Source of the DNA: Chryseobacterium artocarpi | GTDB taxonomy: Bacteria > Bacteroidota > Bacteroidia > Flavobacteriales > Weeksellaceae | Assembly: GCF_001684975.1 (NCBI RefSeq) | Contig: NZ_MAYH01000034.1 | Span: forward strand, 620,001 to 684,000 | Length of the DNA: 64,000 nucleotides | Direction of reading: 5' to 3' | The notes under the pieces: model-generated | Told to the model about the DNA's origin: nothing | What the model saw: the letters and a program-made list of their open reading frames with translations, nothing else | The model's database searches: none | Made by a program: the position numbers and the translations under genes | Part shown: piece after piece, positions 17,975-26,975 of the stretch | How positions within the stretch are numbered: position 1 is the stretch's first letter | How the letters are laid out: every line of letters begins with the position of its first letter

Positions 17975-18847
17975 ATGAATCACTCCACAAAGATATCTGT
18001 CATTGTTCCCTGCTACAATCAGGCGATCTTTCTGGATAGCTGTATTGAATCATTAATGAATCAGACCTATACGAACTGGGAATGCATTATTGTAAATGAC
18101 GGAAGTACAGATAATACGGAAGATATTGCGCTGAACTGGCAAAAGAAAGACAACAGAATCAAGTATGTCAAAAAAGCGAATGGAGGGTTAAGCTCAGCCA
18201 GAAATACCGGAATTCAGAATATAACCGGAGATTTTATACAATTTCTGGATTGTGATGATTTTTTATATAAAGAAAAATTTGAAAAATCCGTAAGAGAACT
18301 TGATCAGCAAACTAATACGGTTATTATTACAGATTTCCAAAGATTTGATAATGTAACACAGACGATCATTCCTCCTCATTGTGTACTAAAATCAGAATAT
18401 TTCAATCAGAGAGATATTTTATTGAAATGGGATAATACTTTTTCTATTCCTATACACTGTGCACTTTTCTCCAAAGATCTGGTGGAAAAATATAAGTTTG
18501 ACGAAGAACTAAAAGCCAAGGAAGACTGGATTTTTTGGTTACAGGTATATGAAAACAACCCACAAACCCATTTCATCAAAGAGTATCTTCTTGCGTACAG
18601 AATGAGCTCTTCGGGAATGACCTACAACCAGACTTTCATGTATGAAAGCAAAATAAAAGCTTTAGAAAAACTAGAGCAGGTAGTTTCTGATAAAGAGCTG
18701 TTAAGAGAATTTTTCAGACATGAGCTTTTGGCAACAATGCATGAAAATATTCAATTGACAGAGCGAATAAAACTTCTGGGCTACAAAAGAACAATGAAAT
18801 ATAAAATCAATAAGGTTTTAAAGATAATAGGGGTTAAAAAAGAATAA
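17975..18847 (+). CDS. Family 2 glycosyltransferase
   Basis: This 290-residue GT-A fold transferase has ISVIVPCYNQAIFLDSCIESL, NDGSTDNT, NGGLSSARNTGI and the DxD-like FLDCDDFLYKE. It is the last gene of the nine-gene operon and is followed by a strong terminator. No flippase, polymerase or ligase gene is present in the operon, so its products probably build an oligosaccharide onto a carrier or lipid A core that is exported by unlinked machinery. Confidence 0.86.
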   Translation: MNHSTKISVIVPCYNQAIFLDSCIESLMNQTYTNWECIIVNDGSTDNTEDIALNWQKKDNRIKYVKKANGGLSSARNTGIQNITGDFIQFLDCDDFLYKEKFEKSVRELDQQTNTVIITDFQRFDNVTQTIIPPHCVLKSEYFNQRDILLKWDNTFSIPIHCALFSKDLVEKYKFDEELKAKEDWIFWLQVYENNPQTHFIKEYLLAYRMSSSGMTYNQTFMYESKIKALEKLEQVVSDKELLREFFRHELLATMHENIQLTERIKLLGYKRTMKYKINKVLKIIGVKKE

Positions 18848-18864
18848 TTTTCCTTAAACACAAT

Positions 18865-18899
18865 AAAAAAGCTGCCTGAATCATTTGGGCAGCTTTTTT
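18865..18899 (+). terminator. Terminator of the glycosyltransferase operon
   Basis: The stem AAAAAAGCTGCC (18865-18876) pairs with the sequence ending at 18899, GGCAGC then T6, around an 11-base loop. Confidence 0.9.
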
Positions 18900-19021
18900 G
18901 TTTCCTGATTAGCTCTTATTCATTAATTCACACCATATTCTTAAGTAAATTCAAACAGAAAAACCAAGAATAAAATATCATATCCTAATCATAAATCATC
19001 CCGTAAACGCATAATTTTAAG

Positions 19022-19029
19022 TAAATTTG
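19022..19029 (+). promoter_or_regulatory. gltX promoter -7 element
   Basis: TAAATTTG, a full TAnnTTTG match, 17 bases before the ATG. No clear -33 TTG. Confidence 0.5.
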
Positions 19030-19046
19030 CAAAAATTTAAATTGAA

Positions 19047-20555
19047 ATGGAGAAAGTAAGAGTACGTTTTGCTCCAAGTCCTACAGGACCATTACATTTG
19101 GGAGGCGTAAGAACTGCATTATATGATTACCTTTTTGCTAAAAATCAAGGAGGAGAATTTGTATTAAGAATCGAAGATACAGATACCGCAAGATATGTAG
19201 AAGGAGCTGAAGAATATATTGAAGAAGCTTTGGAATGGTGCGGAATCATCCCTGATGAAAGTCCTAAAAAAGGAGGGAAATTTGCTCCTTACAGACAATC
19301 TGAAAGAAGAGACATCTATGACAGATATACAGAGCAGATCTTAAAAACAGACTATGCTTATATCGCTTTTGATACTGCTGAAGAACTGGATGCTGCTCGT
19401 GCAGAGTATGAAGCAAGAGGTGATGTATTCTCTTATGATAATAAAACCAGAAACAGTTTAAGAAACAGCCTTGCCCTTTCTGAAGAGGAAGTTCAAAGAT
19501 TACTGGATGAAAAAACGCCATATGTGGTAAGATTCAAAATGCCTGTAGACAGAATTTTGAACCTGGAAGATATCATCCGTGGAAAATTCTCTGTAAATAC
19601 CAATACTTTAGATGATAAAGTTTTGGTAAAAAATGACGGAATGCCAACGTATCACTTCGCCAATATCATTGATGACCACGAAATGGAAATTTCTCATGTG
19701 ATCCGTGGTGAAGAATGGTTACCTTCTCTTGGACTACACACTTTATTATACGAAGCAATGCAGTGGGAAGCACCACAGTTTGCACACCTTTCTCTAATCT
19801 TAAAACCTGAAGGAAAAGGAAAATTAAGCAAAAGAGACGGTGATAAATTTGGATTCCCTGTATTCCCGCTTGATTTCAAAGATCCGGCAACAGGAATCGT
19901 TTCTAAAGGATACAGAGAAAACGGTTACCTTCCTGATGCATTCATCAATATGGTTGCATTATTAGGATGGTCACCTGCTGATGACAAAGAAATTTTGTCT
20001 TTAGATGAAATGATTAAAGAATTTGACCTTCATAAAGTACACAAGGCTGGAGCAAGATTCAGTAAAGAGAAGTCTGAATGGTTTAACCACCAGTATATTC
20101 AGATGAAATCTGATGCTGAGCTTCTTGAAATGCTTAAAAATTCAGGTCTTGATCTTTCTAATGCTACAGATGAAAAACTTTTAAAGGTAATTCCTTTGAT
20201 GAAAGAAAGAGCTACTTTCCCGAAAGATATCTATGAAAACGGAAAATTTTTCTTTGAAGCTCCGACCTCTTATGATGAAAAAGCATCTAAAAAAGCTTGG
20301 AATGACGAAACTTCTACCATTTTAGGAGAGTTAGCTGCCCAGTTTGAATCTACAGACTTTGTTGCGGAAACATTAAAGCAGACTATGCATGATTTCGCGG
20401 AGAACAAAGGTCTGGGAATGGGTAAAGTAATGATGCCTTTACGTTTATCTTTGGTAGGAGAACTGAAAGGACCAGATGTTCCAGACATTCTGGAAATCAT
20501 TGGTAAAGAGGAAAGTATCGCCAGAATAAGCAATGCTATAAATAATTTTAAATAA
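19047..20555 (+). CDS. gltX: Glutamyl-tRNA synthetase
   Basis: This 502-residue class I aminoacyl-tRNA synthetase has the HIGH motif as HLGG (residues 17-20, [16 protein letters not shown]), the KMSKS motif as KLSKR (about 259-263), and the GEEWLPS region of the GlxRS group. It charges tRNA(Glu) with glutamate. Single gene with its own promoter. accA follows by 49 bases and has a separate promoter element. Confidence 0.97.
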   Translation: MEKVRVRFAPSPTGPLHLGGVRTALYDYLFAKNQGGEFVLRIEDTDTARYVEGAEEYIEEALEWCGIIPDESPKKGGKFAPYRQSERRDIYDRYTEQILKTDYAYIAFDTAEELDAARAEYEARGDVFSYDNKTRNSLRNSLALSEEEVQRLLDEKTPYVVRFKMPVDRILNLEDIIRGKFSVNTNTLDDKVLVKNDGMPTYHFANIIDDHEMEISHVIRGEEWLPSLGLHTLLYEAMQWEAPQFAHLSLILKPEGKGKLSKRDGDKFGFPVFPLDFKDPATGIVSKGYRENGYLPDAFINMVALLGWSPADDKEILSLDEMIKEFDLHKVHKAGARFSKEKSEWFNHQYIQMKSDAELLEMLKNSGLDLSNATDEKLLKVIPLMKERATFPKDIYENGKFFFEAPTSYDEKASKKAWNDETSTILGELAAQFESTDFVAETLKQTMHDFAENKGLGMGKVMMPLRLSLVGELKGPDVPDILEIIGKEESIARISNAINNFK

Positions 20556-20573
20556 AATTACCATAATTTTTCA

Positions 20574-20581
20574 TACATTTG
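20574..20581 (+). promoter_or_regulatory. accA promoter -7 element
   Basis: TACATTTG, a full match to TAnnTTTG, 23 bases before the accA ATG. Confidence 0.5.
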
Positions 20582-20604
20582 AAAGATTTAATTTACTTCA
20601 AGAA

Positions 20605-21561
20605 ATGGAATATTTAAGTTTCGAGCTTCCTATCAAAGAATTGATGGACCAATACCAGACGTGTTCTTTAGTAGGAGAAGAAAGTGGTGTTGATGTAAAA
20701 TTAGCATGCAGCCAGATTGAGGATAAGATTTTAGAAAAGAAAAAAGAAATCTATGGAAATCTTACACCTTGGCAAAGAGTACAACTGTCCCGTCACCCGG
20801 ATCGTCCTTATACATTGGATTATATCAACGGAATGGCAGACAAAGGCAGTTTCTTAGAACTTCACGGAGACAGAAATTTCGCTGATGACCCGGCAATGAT
20901 TGGAGGATTGATTACCTTGGATGGTCAAAAAGTAATGATCATAGGGACTCAAAAAGGAAGAACTACAAAGGAAAGACAGCACAGAAGATTTGGAATGCCA
21001 AATCCGGAAGGCTACAGAAAAGCTTTAAGACTAATGAAGCTTGCTGAAAAATTCAACATTCCTGTAGTGACATTAGTGGATACACCGGGAGCATACCCAG
21101 GTTTAGAAGCTGAAGAAAGAGGACAAGGTGAAGCTATTGCAAGAAATATTTTTGAAATGGTACAGCTTAAAACTCCAATCTTCACTTATATCATCGGAGA
21201 AGGTGCCAGTGGTGGAGCATTAGGAATAGGTGTAGGTAACAAAGTATATATGTTGGAAAACACATGGTATACTGTAATTGCACCGGAAAGTTGTTCATCT
21301 ATCTTATGGAGAAACTGGGATCACAAGGAAGATGCAGCAAATGCATTAAACCTTACTCCACAGGATGCACTGAGAGAGAAATTCATTGATGGAATCATCG
21401 AAGAACCTCTAGGAGGCGCTCACTATGATACAGAGACTACCTATTTAAACTTGAAAAATTCTATTTTACAAAATATCAAGGCTTTTTCTAAATTTACAGG
21501 ACAGGAACTTGAAACCCAAAGACAGGATAAATTCATTACGATGGGTCAGTTTAAAGGATAA
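20605..21561 (+). CDS. accA: Acetyl-CoA carboxylase carboxyltransferase subunit alpha
   Basis: This 318-residue crotonase-fold subunit has [30 protein letters not shown], the oxyanion region [15 protein letters not shown] and [11 protein letters not shown]. With AccD it transfers the carboxyl group from biotin to acetyl-CoA. accD is not in the window. The start [13 protein letters not shown] is typical of Bacteroidota AccA. A bidirectional terminator separates it from the convergent neighbour. Confidence 0.97.
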   Translation: MEYLSFELPIKELMDQYQTCSLVGEESGVDVKLACSQIEDKILEKKKEIYGNLTPWQRVQLSRHPDRPYTLDYINGMADKGSFLELHGDRNFADDPAMIGGLITLDGQKVMIIGTQKGRTTKERQHRRFGMPNPEGYRKALRLMKLAEKFNIPVVTLVDTPGAYPGLEAEERGQGEAIARNIFEMVQLKTPIFTYIIGEGASGGALGIGVGNKVYMLENTWYTVIAPESCSSILWRNWDHKEDAANALNLTPQDALREKFIDGIIEEPLGGAHYDTETTYLNLKNSILQNIKAFSKFTGQELETQRQDKFITMGQFKG

Positions 21562-21567
21562 AAAAAC

Positions 21568-21599
21568 AAAAAGGTTAAGAAAATTTCTTAACCTTTTTT
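21568..21599. terminator. Bidirectional terminator between accA and the convergent gene
   Basis: A near-perfect stem with A-rich 5' side (21568-21582) and T-rich 3' side (21584-21599) gives a T tail on both strands. It serves accA and the minus-strand gene ending at 21619. Confidence 0.88.
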
Positions 21600-21618
21600 A
21601 CTTTAGTTTTCTTCTACG

Positions 21619-22383
21619 TTACTCTGCAACATTGAGAGCGATCTCAATATCCTGAGTAATTTTCTTTAATGACGAATATTTGGCATCACATACCATGGTA
21701 GTCAGCACATATTCTCCTTTATCTATCAGAATAAAATTCTGTCCTTTCGCAGGAACACTTAGATTATAATACTTTTTACCACTGATTTTTACGATCAGAT
21801 TACAGCTGGATCTATTCTTAATATTGATATATGCTTCATTTTTATTAATATCATTATTAAAAAGATGAGTAAGCATTGCTGCTGTTTTCTTATTTTCTTC
21901 ACTTGGTCCTGAGCTGGAGGTTCCTGTACTTTTTACAGATCCTGCCGAGGCATAAGCTACTCTCCTTTCTTCTTTCAATGCATTGATTGCATCATTTATT
22001 TTATCAGTATTTTTTGTAGTATTTGTAGTGGCAGCTTTATTATTTGTGGCTACTGTTTTCCCACTGTTCAGCTCATTATTTTTAACTATTTTTTCAATTT
22101 TCTCTTTACTGATTGGCTTAATAGTAGGTTTTGCTTCAGGAGAATTATCTGCCATAATGATTTCCATCAGCCTTTTTTTAAAGTAATCTGTTCTGGCGTG
22201 TCCCGGATTCTGTTTGATAAAACCGGCAATAACTCTCGTTTCTTTGGAAGTTTCAGCTTCTTGCTCTGTATAAATGATGACTGTTTCTTTTTCTACAACC
22301 GCTTTAGCTTTTATTTTTTTCTTTTTTTGAGAAAAACCTAAAGAGAAAATGCATATAAAAAGGAGAAAGAAGATTTTTTTCAT
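21619..22383 (-). CDS. Exported protein with shared CN-x12-type C-terminal domain, paralog A
   Basis: This 254-residue protein has a signal peptide (MKKIFFLLFICIFSLGFSQ, cleavage near 19), a low-complexity Lys/Thr/Asn-rich middle, and a C-terminal domain of about 65 residues starting NRSSCNLIVKISG and ending VCDAKYSSLKKITQDIEIAL. The same domain closes the proteins at 34531-35304 and 36129-36572. It has two conserved cysteines, a predicted all-beta pattern and no known catalytic motif. I think it may be DUF6759, but this is from memory. The function is unknown; it is probably periplasmic or surface-exposed. Confidence 0.7.
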   Translation of the reverse strand: MKKIFFLLFICIFSLGFSQKKKKIKAKAVVEKETVIIYTEQEAETSKETRVIAGFIKQNPGHARTDYFKKRLMEIIMADNSPEAKPTIKPISKEKIEKIVKNNELNSGKTVATNNKAATTNTTKNTDKINDAINALKEERRVAYASAGSVKSTGTSSSGPSEENKKTAAMLTHLFNNDINKNEAYINIKNRSSCNLIVKISGKKYYNLSVPAKGQNFILIDKGEYVLTTMVCDAKYSSLKKITQDIEIALNVAE

Positions 22384-22458
22384 TAATCAAATCTTTAAAA
22401 TAGTATTAAATATATTAATAACGTGAAAAGTCGTTTTTTAGTTTATCATTAAAATCAT

Positions 22459-22466
22459 TATCTTTG
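22459..22466 (+). promoter_or_regulatory. tsf promoter -7 element
   Basis: TATCTTTG, a full match to TAnnTTTG, 60 bases before the tsf ATG. The gene therefore has its own promoter, as expected if it is no longer in the rpsB operon. Confidence 0.6.
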
Positions 22467-22526
22467 CACTGCTTTAAAATTAAGCTAAAAATTAATACTA
22501 ATCTTAAATAAAAAATAATAGATATT

Positions 22527-23351
22527 ATGTCTTATACACCAGTTGCTGCAGACGTAGCTAAATTAAGAAACCAAACAGGTGCAGGTATGATGGACTGCAA
22601 AAAAGCTCTAGTTGAAGCTGAAGGAGACTTCGAAAAAGCGGTAGATATCCTTAGAAAAAAAGGACAAAAAGTTGCTGCTAACAGAGCTGACAGAGAATCT
22701 ACTGAAGGAGCTGTAATCGCAAGAGTAAATGAGGATAACACTTTAGGTGCTATTATCTCTTTAAACTGTGAGACTGACTTCGTTGGTAAAAACGAAGCTT
22801 TCATCGAGCTAGCTTACGAATTAGCTGAGATGGCAATCTTCGCTGCTACTAAAGAAGAATTATTAGCTACAGATTTCCACGGAATGACTGTTGCTGAAAA
22901 ACTAATTGAGCAGACAGGTGTTATCGGTGAAAAAATCGAAATCGGTACATTCGAAAGAATCGAAGGACCATTCCTAGGAGCTTACATCCACGCTGGAAAC
23001 AAAATTGCTGCAATCACTTCTCTTTCTGCAAAAGTAGACGGAGCTGATGAAGTTGCTAAATCTGTTTCTATGCAAGCTGCTGCGATGAACCCAATCGCTC
23101 TTGACGAAACTAGAGTTTCTCAGGAAACTATCGACAAAGAATTAGAGATCGAAAGACACAAACTTACTGAAGAAGGTAAGCCTGCAAACATTATCGACAA
23201 TATCTTGAAAGGTAAAATGCAGAGATTCTACAAAGACAACACTTTGGTACACCAAGATTTCATTAAGGATTCTAGTATCTCAGTTGCTGACTATGTAAAA
23301 TCTGTAAATGCAGATCTAAAAGTAACAGGATTTATCAGAGTAAGCTTATAA
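22527..23351 (+). CDS. tsf: Elongation factor Ts
   Basis: This 274-residue protein has the conserved N-terminal UBA-like region VAKLRNQTGAGMMDCKKAL, the EF-Tu contact motif CETDFVGKNEAF and the C-terminal FIKDSSISVADYV region. It catalyses GDP/GTP exchange on EF-Tu. tsf almost always follows rpsB in bacteria; here rpsB lies 15.6 kb away on the opposite strand. It is closed by a strong terminator. Confidence 0.98.
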   Translation: MSYTPVAADVAKLRNQTGAGMMDCKKALVEAEGDFEKAVDILRKKGQKVAANRADRESTEGAVIARVNEDNTLGAIISLNCETDFVGKNEAFIELAYELAEMAIFAATKEELLATDFHGMTVAEKLIEQTGVIGEKIEIGTFERIEGPFLGAYIHAGNKIAAITSLSAKVDGADEVAKSVSMQAAAMNPIALDETRVSQETIDKELEIERHKLTEEGKPANIIDNILKGKMQRFYKDNTLVHQDFIKDSSISVADYVKSVNADLKVTGFIRVSL

Positions 23352-23372
23352 TCCATACTTCAAAAATATTTG

Positions 23373-23402
23373 ATCCCGATGAAAAAATCATCGGGATTTT
23401 TT
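23373..23402 (+). terminator. Terminator of tsf
   Basis: A perfect 10-bp stem (23373-23382 with 23388-23397) with an A5 loop is followed by a T run. Confidence 0.9.
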
Positions 23403-23517
23403 ATGCTTATTTTTCATGAATATGAACAGAAAGTGAAGCAAATTTTAAATATGCATCAATTACACAATAAACTAAAAATCAAAGTTTTTTTTATGTGAAA
23501 AAGCAACTTATAATGTT

Positions 23518-23525
23518 TAAATTTG
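23518..23525 (+). promoter_or_regulatory. Promoter -7 element of surface protein 1
   Basis: TAAATTTG, a full TAnnTTTG match, 18 bases before the ATG at 23544. Confidence 0.55.
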
Positions 23526-23543
23526 CGCCCCTTATAATAACGC

Positions 23544-26500
23544 ATGAAAAAATTTCTACTAGCTTTTTGCTCTTTTATTTGCTTAATTGTTAACGCACAA
23601 TTAGACTCAGAACATTGGTTTGCTCCAATGTCGGCAAGTTCTCTCCAGGGAAATGCCCAACCACGTTGTTATCTATATTTATCAACTAATGAAACAACAC
23701 CCATTCCCGTACAGGTTTCTAATAACAATACGGTATTTACAACTATTCAGGTAAGTAAAAACAATCCTGTTGAACTTGCTATTCCCAGCAATTACATGAT
23801 TGCCTCTACTCCCAATAATCTTTTTACACAAAATACAATGGGACTGCATGTAAAAGGACCTAAAAAGTTCTATGCCAACTTCAGGTTCTCGGTTCCTCAA
23901 CAAGCTGAATTTATTACCTCCAAAGGAATGGCAGGTGTGGGAAAAACATTCTTTATAGGAACGGCTCCTACTACTTCTCCAAAGGAGTATGTAAATTCTA
24001 CAGTAGGAGTAACCGCTACAGAAGATAATACAACAGTAACCGTATCAGGTTATAATCCAAGTATTGTTTTTGCTGACGGTAGTGTAATGACTACAAGAAC
24101 CTTCACCCTTGCTAAAGGGAAATCTTATATCCTTGATGTAAACAGTGATATGGGTGGTACGCCTAACAAAAGAGGGCTATTGGGAGCAAAACTTGTTGCA
24201 GATAAGCCAGTATCGGTTACCAACGGAAATTTTAACGGACTGTATACAACTCAAAATAGTACAAATGTAGATATATTGATGGATCAGGCTGTTCCAACAG
24301 AAAGACTTGGGAAAGATTTTGTAATGGTAAAAGGTAACGGACCTAATTCAGAGGGAATGGAAAAAGCCATGATCATTGCTACTGAAAACGGCACTACTCT
24401 TACCGTGAATGGAGTTCCAATTGGCGGAACACCTCTTAATGCTGGAGATTATCGCATGATTGAAGGTAATAAATACATCAATAAAGGTAATGGAAATTAC
24501 AATATGAGTATTTCTTCAAACAAAAATGTTTATGTATACCAACTTCTTGCAGGTGCTTCGGGTAATACGGTTTATCAGACAGGAGGAATGAATTTTATAC
24601 CACCCTTAAGCTGTTTCTTACCTAAGGAAATCAATGAAATTGGATATATCAACAAAATAGGTAATGATACATACAATACTAAACTGAATATCATTACACA
24701 GGCAGGGGCAACAGTAACCGTGAATGGAGTTCCTGTAACAGGATTTGTAACGGTAGACGGAAATCCCAACTGGATAACTTATTCTAAAACGAATAATATA
24801 ACAGGAAATATTACTGTAACCTCTACGAAACCTGTGACTGCTGGAATTGCAGCCGGAAATGGTGCTGTAGGATACGGTGGATATTTCGCAGGTTTTTCTT
24901 CTATCCCGGTGATTACTAAAACAGGAGACTGTTATAATGGGGTTTTGCTGGAAGTAGATTCCGGTCACGACGGTTATCAATGGTATCTTAACGGAAATTT
25001 AATTCCAGGAGAAACCAACCCAACAATCAACCCTGATTCACACGGGTCTGGAATATACACATGTTATATTACTAAAAACAATTGTGAATCAAGATTTACA
25101 GCTGAATATGATTATACAAAGTGTCCTCCTATTACGACGACAACTTATGAAATAGGCTCTTGCAACACTAAAGTCATCAATCCTGTATTTACGAATTCAA
25201 CGCAGCAACCAGTTCCTGCTAACACGAGTATAATTGTACAACCTACCAACGGAACAGTTTCCATTAATCCTACTACAGGGCAAATTACTTATACTCCTAA
25301 TGCAGGGATTACAGCGGATATTACAGATACTTTCACTTATTATATTCAAGGAAACGGAAATCCTGCAGCATTCGAATATTTTAAAATTATAGTAAATACT
25401 CATGTACTTCAAACAACTAATAATGTAATGTTTTCTTGTTCTGATATCAACGGAAACGGAACGTTCAACCTGAAAAGTGTAAATGTTACTCCGGATCTTA
25501 CAGCAACAGTAGATTATTTTACTAATGCTAATTTAACAGGACAGATCGCTAGCCCAAATACCTATTCAGGACCGGCAGGAACAATATATGTAAAAGTAAC
25601 TTCTATCTATGGATGTTCACAGACAGCCACCATTACATTGAATATCTATCCTACTCCCAACATTAATACGAGTAATTATAATGCTAATATTTGTGATGAA
25701 GATTTTGATGGAACTGTAAATGTTAATTTTAATAATATAACACCACTGATTGTAAACAATTCTGCAAACTTTACAGTACGATACTATCTTAGTCAGGCTG
25801 ATGCCAACGCTGGAAATGCAAGCAATCTTCCTCCTAACTGGTCGTATACGGCAAATACAACGGTATATGTAAGAGTAACTCCTAATATGGGAGACTGCCC
25901 TCCTGCCCTTGGACAGATCAATTTCACCATAGGAAACAAAATTCCTTTATTTACAAATAATGCGAAAACAGATGTTTGTGATAATGACATCAACGGATCA
26001 GAACCTGTAAACCTTAATGACTATAAAGGGCTATTCACGACTGATCCTTCTGTTATTTTATCATTTCATACTACACAAGCCAATGCACAGGCTGGAATTA
26101 ACCCTATCGCTGCTTCACAAATCATTACTGCTGCAGGAGGTACTTTTTATGTAAGATTTCAAAGTACTACAGGATGTCCTAATACTGCAGTTTTAACAAT
26201 TAACTTAAAAGCCCCTAAAAAATCTGGAAAACTTAAAGATCTGATCATCTGCTCTGATGAAAAAATACTTCTAGACGCAGGTCCCGGATTCTCTTCTTAC
26301 CTGTGGAGTAATGGAGCTACCACTCCAACAATTGTTGCGTCAGCAGGAAGCTATTATGTAGACCTAGGATTTAACGGATGTGTGTATCGCCAACATGTAA
26401 ATGTAGCTACCACACAAGCTCCGATAATTTCACGAATAGAGGTTACAGGAACTACAGCGACAGTATATGTAACAGGAGGAACACCACCATACCGATATTC

Positions 26501-26897
26501 ATTGAATGGTTTTGATTATCAGTCATCCAATATTTTCACAGGCTTATCAAGAGGGATTCACACTGTATATGTATTGGGATCTGACGGATGTCGCCATGTA
26601 AGCAAAGAGTTTTTAGTGATAAACCTTATCAATACAATTACACCTAACGGAGATGGCATCAATGATGTTCTTAATTATTCGGAACTAAAGATCAAACAGA
26701 ATGTTGTAATAGAAGTTGCAGACCGATATGGAGCTTCAGTTTATAAGTCGTCTGACAAGAATTATATTTGGGACGGGAAATCCAATGGAAGAAATTTACC
26801 TACCGGAACTTATTGGTATGTAATCAGATGGACAGAACCGGATTCTCAATTACAAGTTTCGTATTCAGGATGGCTATTAATTAAAAATAGAGAGTAA
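23544..26897 (+). CDS. Large T9SS type B surface protein 1 of a tandem triplet
   Basis: This 1117-residue exported protein has a signal peptide (residues 1-19). An N-terminal region of about 125-455 resembles the IgGFc-binding protein N-terminal domain. An Ig-like segment (about 470-517) and a cadherin-like beta domain (about 540-617) follow. Three repeats of about 80 residues, each with a C-x-D-x-[DN]-G-type acidic cluster, lie near 632, 717 and 812. Next come a PKD-like segment (about 900-946), a SprB-like segment (about 960-1015) and a T9SS type B sorting domain from 1031 (ITPNGDGINDVLNYS). It is likely an adhesin or surface-matrix protein fixed to the outer membrane. It is the first of three paralogs in tandem. 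Confidence 0.82.
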   Translation: MKKFLLAFCSFICLIVNAQLDSEHWFAPMSASSLQGNAQPRCYLYLSTNETTPIPVQVSNNNTVFTTIQVSKNNPVELAIPSNYMIASTPNNLFTQNTMGLHVKGPKKFYANFRFSVPQQAEFITSKGMAGVGKTFFIGTAPTTSPKEYVNSTVGVTATEDNTTVTVSGYNPSIVFADGSVMTTRTFTLAKGKSYILDVNSDMGGTPNKRGLLGAKLVADKPVSVTNGNFNGLYTTQNSTNVDILMDQAVPTERLGKDFVMVKGNGPNSEGMEKAMIIATENGTTLTVNGVPIGGTPLNAGDYRMIEGNKYINKGNGNYNMSISSNKNVYVYQLLAGASGNTVYQTGGMNFIPPLSCFLPKEINEIGYINKIGNDTYNTKLNIITQAGATVTVNGVPVTGFVTVDGNPNWITYSKTNNITGNITVTSTKPVTAGIAAGNGAVGYGGYFAGFSSIPVITKTGDCYNGVLLEVDSGHDGYQWYLNGNLIPGETNPTINPDSHGSGIYTCYITKNNCESRFTAEYDYTKCPPITTTTYEIGSCNTKVINPVFTNSTQQPVPANTSIIVQPTNGTVSINPTTGQITYTPNAGITADITDTFTYYIQGNGNPAAFEYFKIIVNTHVLQTTNNVMFSCSDINGNGTFNLKSVNVTPDLTATVDYFTNANLTGQIASPNTYSGPAGTIYVKVTSIYGCSQTATITLNIYPTPNINTSNYNANICDEDFDGTVNVNFNNITPLIVNNSANFTVRYYLSQADANAGNASNLPPNWSYTANTTVYVRVTPNMGDCPPALGQINFTIGNKIPLFTNNAKTDVCDNDINGSEPVNLNDYKGLFTTDPSVILSFHTTQANAQAGINPIAASQIITAAGGTFYVRFQSTTGCPNTAVLTINLKAPKKSGKLKDLIICSDEKILLDAGPGFSSYLWSNGATTPTIVASAGSYYVDLGFNGCVYRQHVNVATTQAPIISRIEVTGTTATVYVTGGTPPYRYSLNGFDYQSSNIFTGLSRGIHTVYVLGSDGCRHVSKEFLVINLINTITPNGDGINDVLNYSELKIKQNVVIEVADRYGASVYKSSDKNYIWDGKSNGRNLPTGTYWYVIRWTEPDSQLQVSYSGWLLIKNRE

Positions 26898-26920
26898 TTT
26901 CAAACATTTATTTACAATTT

Positions 26921-26936
26921 TTCAAACATATTTGAA
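26921..26936 (+). terminator. Possible weak terminator after surface protein 1
   Basis: Perfect 6-bp inverted repeat TTCAAA/TTTGAA with a 4-base loop, followed by T-rich DNA. It has low GC, so read-through into the next gene is likely. Confidence 0.3.
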
Positions 26937-26945
26937 TTTTTATTT

Positions 26946-26953
26946 TATTTTTG
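26946..26953 (+). promoter_or_regulatory. Promoter -7 element of surface protein 2
   Basis: TATTTTTG, a full TAnnTTTG match, 22 bases before the ATG at 26976. Confidence 0.5.
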
Positions 26954-26975
26954 TAGAAATCCTAATTCCTTATTC

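Noticed and set aside
24618..24980. 120-codon minus-strand frame inside surface protein 1
   Set aside because: Its composition (many Ile, Ser, Cys, Tyr, Arg) is that of a reverse shadow of Thr/Asn-rich coding DNA.
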